Assembly: GCF_000250655.1 (NCBI RefSeq)
Contig: NC_016935.1
Location: 5,598,001 to 5,662,000, forward strand
Source: Paenibacillus mucilaginosus 3016
Lineage (GTDB): Bacteria; Bacillota; Bacilli; Paenibacillales; NBRC-103111
DNA: 64,000 nt
Reading direction: 5' to 3'
Position numbers and translations under genes: made by a program. Of the stretch, positions 60,534 to 64,000 are shown one piece after another. The notes beneath the pieces were generated by a model that was not told the origin of the DNA, searched no databases, and worked only from the letters and a program-made list of their open reading frames with translations. The first letter of the stretch is position 1, and every line of letters begins with the position of its first letter.

Positions 60534-60547
60534 TTTAAGCGCTTACA
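60534..60547 (-). promoter_or_regulatory. cre-like site in the cdd-nupC gap
   Basis: Minus-strand TGTAAGCGCTTAAA fits the CcpA consensus except at the second-last base. It could give nupC and later genes extra catabolite control. Confidence 0.5.
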
Positions 60548-60626
60548 ACGCCCTGAAAAGAAGCATCCCGGGCGGGATCATTCTTTTTTTTCGTGAGGAT
60601 GGTGCAGTTCTGACCGCTTGTCCGGC

Positions 60627-61025
60627 TCAGCCCTGGCGGGTCATATCCGTGCCCCGGAAGGCACCCGGCAGCAGCTTCTCCATCGTCCACTCCTCGGTGT
60701 TTCCGTGCAGATTCGTCAGGTAAATCTTCGTGCCTGCTTCGCAGAACTCGGCGAGTACCTGGCGGCAGGCGCCGCATGGGGATACGGGGCCGTCCGTATC
60801 GGCTGTTACGGCGATCGCTTCGATGCGCTGATGCCCTTCGGAGACCATCTTGAAGACCGCCGTGCGCTCCGCGCAGTTGGTCAGTCCATAGGAGGCGTTC
60901 TCCACGTTGCAGCCCCGGTATATCTTGCCCCCGGCCAGCAGGGCCGCACCCACTTTGAAGCCCGAGTACGGCACATAGGCCGCCTTCCGTGCTTCCAATG
61001 CTTCTTGAATCAGCTGTTCTTTCAC
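60627..61025 (-). CDS. cdd: Cytidine deaminase
   Basis: 132 residues. Zinc and catalytic motifs GLTNCAERTAVF (Cys, Glu) and SPCGACRQVLAEF; substrate-binding YSGFKVGAALL and GCNVENASYGL. It converts (deoxy)cytidine to (deoxy)uridine, feeding pdp. GTG 61025 is set by AAGGAGG; longer upstream readings overlap the deoC end and lack a ribosome site. Confidence 0.95.
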   Translation of the reverse strand: MKEQLIQEALEARKAAYVPYSGFKVGAALLAGGKIYRGCNVENASYGLTNCAERTAVFKMVSEGHQRIEAIAVTADTDGPVSPCGACRQVLAEFCEAGTKIYLTNLHGNTEEWTMEKLLPGAFRGTDMTRQG

Positions 61026-61059
61026 CCGGTATGCCTCCTTGACTAGCTCATGCCCCTTA

Positions 61060-61725
61060 TTAATAAGAAGAAGCCGATTGGCCGCCTTCCATGATCTTGA
61101 CTCCGGAGCTTGCGCCGATCCGGGTCGCACCCGCTTCCACCATCTTCAGCATGTCTTCGCGGCTGCGCACGCCGCCGGATGCCTTGACCCCCGTCCCTTC
61201 GCCTACCGTACGGCGCATCAGAGCGACATCCTCCGGTGTGGCTCCGCCGGTCGAGAAGCCGGTGGACGTCTTCACGAAGTCGGCTCCGGCCTTGACGGAG
61301 AGCTCGCATGCGCGCACCATCTCCTCGTCCGTCAGCAGGCTTGTCTCGATGATGACCTTCACAAGCGCCTTGCCCTTGGCCGCTTCCACTACGCCGCGGA
61401 TATCGCGTTCCACAAGCTCGTTGTTCCCGTCCTTCAGCGCGCCGATGTTGATCACCATGTCCACTTCCGTTGCCCCGTTCGCGATCGCGTCGGCCGCTTC
61501 GAAAGCCTTCACTGCCGGAGTGGACGCCCCGAGAGGGAAGCCGATCACTGTGCATACCTTGACTTTGGTGCCTGCCAGCTGCTCTGCCGCATAGGCCACC
61601 CAAGTCGGGTTCACGCATACGGAGGCGAACGTATATTTCTTCGCTTCCTCCGTCAGCTTCGTGATTTCCGCCTGCGTCGCATCCGCTTTCAACAATGTGT
61701 GGTCGATCATGCCTGCCAAATTCAT
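61060..61725 (-). CDS. deoC: Deoxyribose-phosphate aldolase
   Basis: 221 residues, TIM barrel. Start NLAGMIDHTLLKADATQAEI; the catalytic Lys pair appears in VKVIIETSLLTDEE and VKASGGVRSREDML, and DFVKTSTGFSTGGATPEDV is conserved. It splits deoxyribose-5-phosphate to glyceraldehyde-3-phosphate and acetaldehyde. AAAGGAG precedes the ATG. First gene of the operon, directly after the promoter with DeoR-type sites. Confidence 0.96.
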   Translation of the reverse strand: MNLAGMIDHTLLKADATQAEITKLTEEAKKYTFASVCVNPTWVAYAAEQLAGTKVKVCTVIGFPLGASTPAVKAFEAADAIANGATEVDMVINIGALKDGNNELVERDIRGVVEAAKGKALVKVIIETSLLTDEEMVRACELSVKAGADFVKTSTGFSTGGATPEDVALMRRTVGEGTGVKASGGVRSREDMLKMVEAGATRIGASSGVKIMEGGQSASSY

Positions 61726-61805
61726 AAGATCTCTCTCCTTTGGATGATCCCGCCGCTCTTCTCTCGCTTCACTTGAACGAGGGCCGGGTATTGGAATATG
61801 GACCC

Positions 61806-61864
61806 ATCATAGCACGACCTTGAACATATGTAAATATGTAATTGAAATTACGTTCATATCAAGG
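61806..61864 (-). promoter_or_regulatory. deo operon promoter and DeoR-type operator
   Basis: Minus-strand -35 TTTACA (61834-61829), 17-bp spacer and -10 TATGAT (61811-61806). A perfect palindrome GTAATTGAAATTAC (61838-61851) adjoins the -35, and CCTTGA...TCAAGG arms (61818-61823, 61859-61864) frame the region. The AATTTCAAT half resembles the Bacillus DeoR operator. Confidence 0.7.
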
Positions 61865-62091
61865 CGAACCAATGGCCATGCCTTCCTATCATCCGACGCA
61901 GCCTCCTCTTCTATACATCGTACGGCCCACTTCCCACGTGCTTCCTCTCTGCTTCCCGGAGAAGATCGCAGGTTTTGCCCGCGGAACTTTTGTCGGGTGA
62001 AGCTTATATTGGCATGTCCGAAGAGAGGAATCCAGGACATATGTCCTGAACGGGAACAAATTTAACGGCGGGATGGAGCACAAAAAAGCAG
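61865..62091. other. Intergenic region between deoR and deoC
   Basis: No gene supported. It holds one perfect 14-bp palindrome, AGGACATATGTCCT at 62034-62047, of unknown meaning. Confidence 0.5.
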
Positions 62092-62122
62092 AAAAAAACC
62101 TGCCGCAGGGCAGGCGGCAGGT
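62092..62122 (-). terminator. Terminator of deoR
   Basis: Minus-strand ACCTGCCG / CGGCAGGT with a 9-nt loop and seven T, 9 bp past the deoR stop. Confidence 0.85.
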
Positions 62123-62130
62123 CCGTGATT

Positions 62131-63069
62131 CTATTCACCCAGTAGCGCTTGGGCGGTGAATTGATCGGTAATGAGAATATTCGCATACTTGCCGATGAGG
62201 GCGGCCCGGATCGCATCGATCTTGCGCTGCCCGCCGGCGACGAGGATCGCCTTCTCCTTGCGGCGCAGGTCCGCCAGGTCGATCCCGACCGTCCGGTCGT
62301 TGATCTCTCGGGAGCAGAGCTCGCCGGCCGCGTCGAAGAAGCGGGAACAAATGTCTCCGGCCGCCGTACGCTGGAGCAGCTTCTGCTCGTCTTCGTTGAA
62401 GTAGCCGAGCCGGAACAGCAGGGCATCCTCCTTCACCGTCCCTACGGTGAAGACGGCGATATTCGCCTGGCGGCCGAGTTCAATGATCCGCTGGATATGG
62501 CGGTCCTCCTCGACCATCCGCTTCACCTCCGTATTGTCGAAGATGACGGGAAGCGGCAGATACCGGGGCATCGTATGGAACGCTTCGGCGAACAGATTGA
62601 CGATTTCGGCCGCGTACGTATTGACGTGGGAGTGGCTGACGCCTCCTTTGAGCTGGACGACCTCCACCCCCCGCACCGACTTCGGCTGCAGCTGAAGGGC
62701 GACCGCATGCATCGTCGTGCCCCAGGTCACGCCGATGATATCGGAGTCCTGCACGGTCTCCTGGATATATTCCGCGGCCTTCTTGCTGATATTCTTCTGG
62801 ATCTCCGTATACTCGTTCAGCGGGGAATAGCAGACATGCACCGTATCCAGGCCGAACTTCAGCTTGAGCCGGTCCCCCATCGCGTCCAGATCCTCCAGCG
62901 GATCGACGATCGTAATGCGCACGTACCCCTGATCTTTGGCATATTGCAGCAGCCGGGAGACGGTCGGCCGGGATACCCCGAGCCGGACGGCGATGTCCTG
63001 CTGCCCATAGTCGGACAAATAATACAATCTGGCCGCTTCGATGCTTAAACGCTGTTTCTCGTTATCCAT
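62131..63069 (-). CDS. deoR: DeoR, SorC-type regulator of deoxyribonucleoside genes
   Basis: 312 residues, as in Bacillus. The N-terminal helix-turn-helix is YGQQDIAVRLGVSRPTVSRL. The C-terminal sugar-phosphate-binding domain has IIGVTWGTTMHAVALQL and a final ILVAGGQRKIDAIRAALIGK. With deoxyribose-5-phosphate as inducer it releases the deo promoter. It lies directly upstream of the operon, same strand, with its own terminator. Confidence 0.93.
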   Translation of the reverse strand: MDNEKQRLSIEAARLYYLSDYGQQDIAVRLGVSRPTVSRLLQYAKDQGYVRITIVDPLEDLDAMGDRLKLKFGLDTVHVCYSPLNEYTEIQKNISKKAAEYIQETVQDSDIIGVTWGTTMHAVALQLQPKSVRGVEVVQLKGGVSHSHVNTYAAEIVNLFAEAFHTMPRYLPLPVIFDNTEVKRMVEEDRHIQRIIELGRQANIAVFTVGTVKEDALLFRLGYFNEDEQKLLQRTAAGDICSRFFDAAGELCSREINDRTVGIDLADLRRKEKAILVAGGQRKIDAIRAALIGKYANILITDQFTAQALLGE

Positions 63070-63550
63070 AGCTCAACCCACTTGTCCGTATAAAAGTTGT
63101 ATGAAAGCCTTCTCTCTTTCTATTATACAGGATCACCATTCGGATTTCGAGAGATCCGGAACCGAAAGATTCGCTAAGCCCTCGATCCATCGGAGTGAAA
63201 TACGCACAAACTGAAGCGGCATGGACGGAATGTTTGGAAATCGATATGCATTTGTTCAGCTGCCGAAACGGCAAAAAAACATGTTGTCCGCTGGGCCGTC
63301 CACTCCCTCCGGTCCGCTCGTGCGGTGCCGAAGGAAGCCGGCTGCCGTCATGACAGCATGTTCTTAAGTGCAGTATCGCCACGAAAAACGGGAGGTAAAC
63401 CGCCCGGCGAGAAAAAAGTGTGTGGCTGCTGTACGGAGGATGTGAGTTTAAGTAAAGGCAGCTTCGCGGGCGAGGCTGGTCGGGCTGAGCCATGCATTTT
63501 CAGCTTCAGAGCGTAATTGTCTTTCGACCCTTCGTCGGAGCTCCCAAGGA
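63070..63550. other. Intergenic region upstream of deoR
   Basis: About 480 bp with no supported gene. A 63-codon plus-strand ORF at 63325-63516 (CGCCTED region) has no ribosome site. The deoR promoter must lie at its left end; no clear hexamers were identified. Confidence 0.5.
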
Positions 63551-63802
63551 TCTGGCATTTGTGGTGCTGGTGGTGCCGGTGAGACTGGTGGTGCTGGTGG
63601 TGCTGGTGACTTTGGTCAAGCCAGGAAAAGCGGGCATGCTGGTCGAGTCGGTGATGCTCGTAAAGTCAGCGTGCTTGTGAAGCCAGCGAGCTCGTGAAGT
63701 TGAATAGCTCGTCAAGCCGTTATAATCCCTTTAGAACTGGTAAGCCGGCGAAGCCAGTCTAAACAGGTCAAACTCAGCAAGCTGGAGATGCTGGCGAGTT
63801 CC
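63551..63802. repeat. Degenerate low-complexity region downstream of dnaN
   Basis: GTGGTGCTGGTGGTG-type runs at 63561-63612 pass into scattered variants of AAGCCAGCGAG / AAGCTGGCGAG up to the dnaN stop. Chance ORFs (Val/Leu-rich one way, Thr/Ser-rich the other) cross it without ribosome sites. Confidence 0.7.
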
Positions 63803-64000
63803 TCAAGCTGGCGAGGTCGGGGAGGCTAGTACTGCCGGCGTCCGGATGGGGGTCAGCAGGTAATAGGCCTCCGCCCCCGGCCTGTCGTCCACCGGTTCAA
63901 GGACGATCGGTCGGTCCGGCCCCGCGAGCACGAGCTGGACACGGTCGCTGGCGATACTCCTCAGCATCTCCTTCATATATTTCCCATTAAAGGAAACCGT
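63803..64000 (-). CDS. dnaN: DNA polymerase III beta clamp, C-terminal part (window edge)
   Basis: 65 residues ending at TGA 63803-63805. FNGKYMKEMLRSIASDRVQL, GPDRPIVLEPVDD and YLLTPIRT are the C-terminal strands of beta sliding clamps. DnaN usually ends right after P-(V/I)-R-T-Y; here PAVLASPTSPA follows, reading into the repetitive region beyond. The start is outside the window, so it cannot be told if this is the main clamp or a second copy. Confidence 0.85.
   Translation of the reverse strand, partial: TVSFNGKYMKEMLRSIASDRVQLVLAGPDRPIVLEPVDDRPGAEAYYLLTPIRTPAVLASPTSPA

Noticed and set aside
61818..61834. LexA-type box (GAACATATGT)
   Set aside because: Only part of the consensus matches and it lies inside the DeoR-type operator of a catabolic operon.
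62034..62047. Perfect palindrome AGGACATATGTCCT between deoR and deoC
   Set aside because: Recorded only in the intergenic entry; no promoter or known operator could be tied to it.
63325..63516. 63-codon ORF with a CGCC motif upstream of deoR
   Set aside because: No ribosome site, low-complexity surroundings, composition not protein-like.

Overview
The window looks like chromosomal DNA of a high-GC Paenibacillus-type spore-former (Bacillales). The evidence is a GerA-type spore germinant receptor operon, an S-layer-homology (SLH) protein, a copper-amine-oxidase-type stalk protein, AGGAGG ribosome sites with frequent GTG/TTG starts, HrcA/CIRCE control, CcpA cre sites, an OhrR box, a c-di-AMP (ydaO-type) riboswitch and a Bacillus-style deo operon. 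No transposase, phage, integrase, CRISPR array, rRNA or tRNA gene was seen.

Layout. 1-5 kb: 5'-part of a sugar ABC permease, a small membrane protein, a TetR/MFS efflux pair with three operator-like sites, a 29-codon acidic micro-ORF, cutC and a barstar-like gene. 5-9.4 kb: a TPR membrane protein, an FNT channel plus L-lactate dehydrogenase operon, and a nicotianamine-synthase-like gene. 9.6-13 kb: a type III PKS / methyltransferase / flavoprotein operon with a tandem-repeat leader, then an odd A/C-rich tract. 13-19 kb: an RNA ligase, a 2OG oxygenase, an FAD-Rieske protein, a decayed tetR gene and an NTF2-NmrA pair. 19-27.7 kb: envelope and secreted proteins (Asp-box lipoprotein, BsuPI-like protein, DUF975, and an M23 peptidase / streptogramin lyase / SLH operon) and a phosphoesterase. 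27.9-32 kb: the germinant receptor operon A-C-D-B. 32-39 kb: a nitrilase-GNAT fusion, small genes around the c-di-AMP riboswitch, DUF2339 and a serine hydrolase. 39-46.5 kb: the Ada/AlkA alkylation-repair operon, ohr, a DHA2 efflux pump and an SMI1/KNR4 protein. 46.6-55.7 kb: the stalk protein, htpG with CIRCE, a squalene/phytoene synthase, greA and an SDR. 55.9-63 kb: deoR and the complete nucleoside salvage operon deoC-cdd-nupC-deoB-deoD-pdp. The right edge holds the 3' end of a dnaN gene.

Two points deserve most attention. First, the c-di-AMP riboswitch at about 34.72-34.85 kb and its terminator precede only a 55-codon gene of unknown function, with a 31-codon, strongly basic ORF just upstream. 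Second, at least five otherwise well-conserved genes (PKS flavoprotein, phosphoesterase, gerA, adaA, deoD) each need exactly one inserted or deleted base to read through. This pattern suggests sequencing errors more than real decay, whereas the tetR gene at 16.9-17.5 kb has several lesions and may be a true pseudogene. Coordinates of frameshifted genes span the repaired gene.
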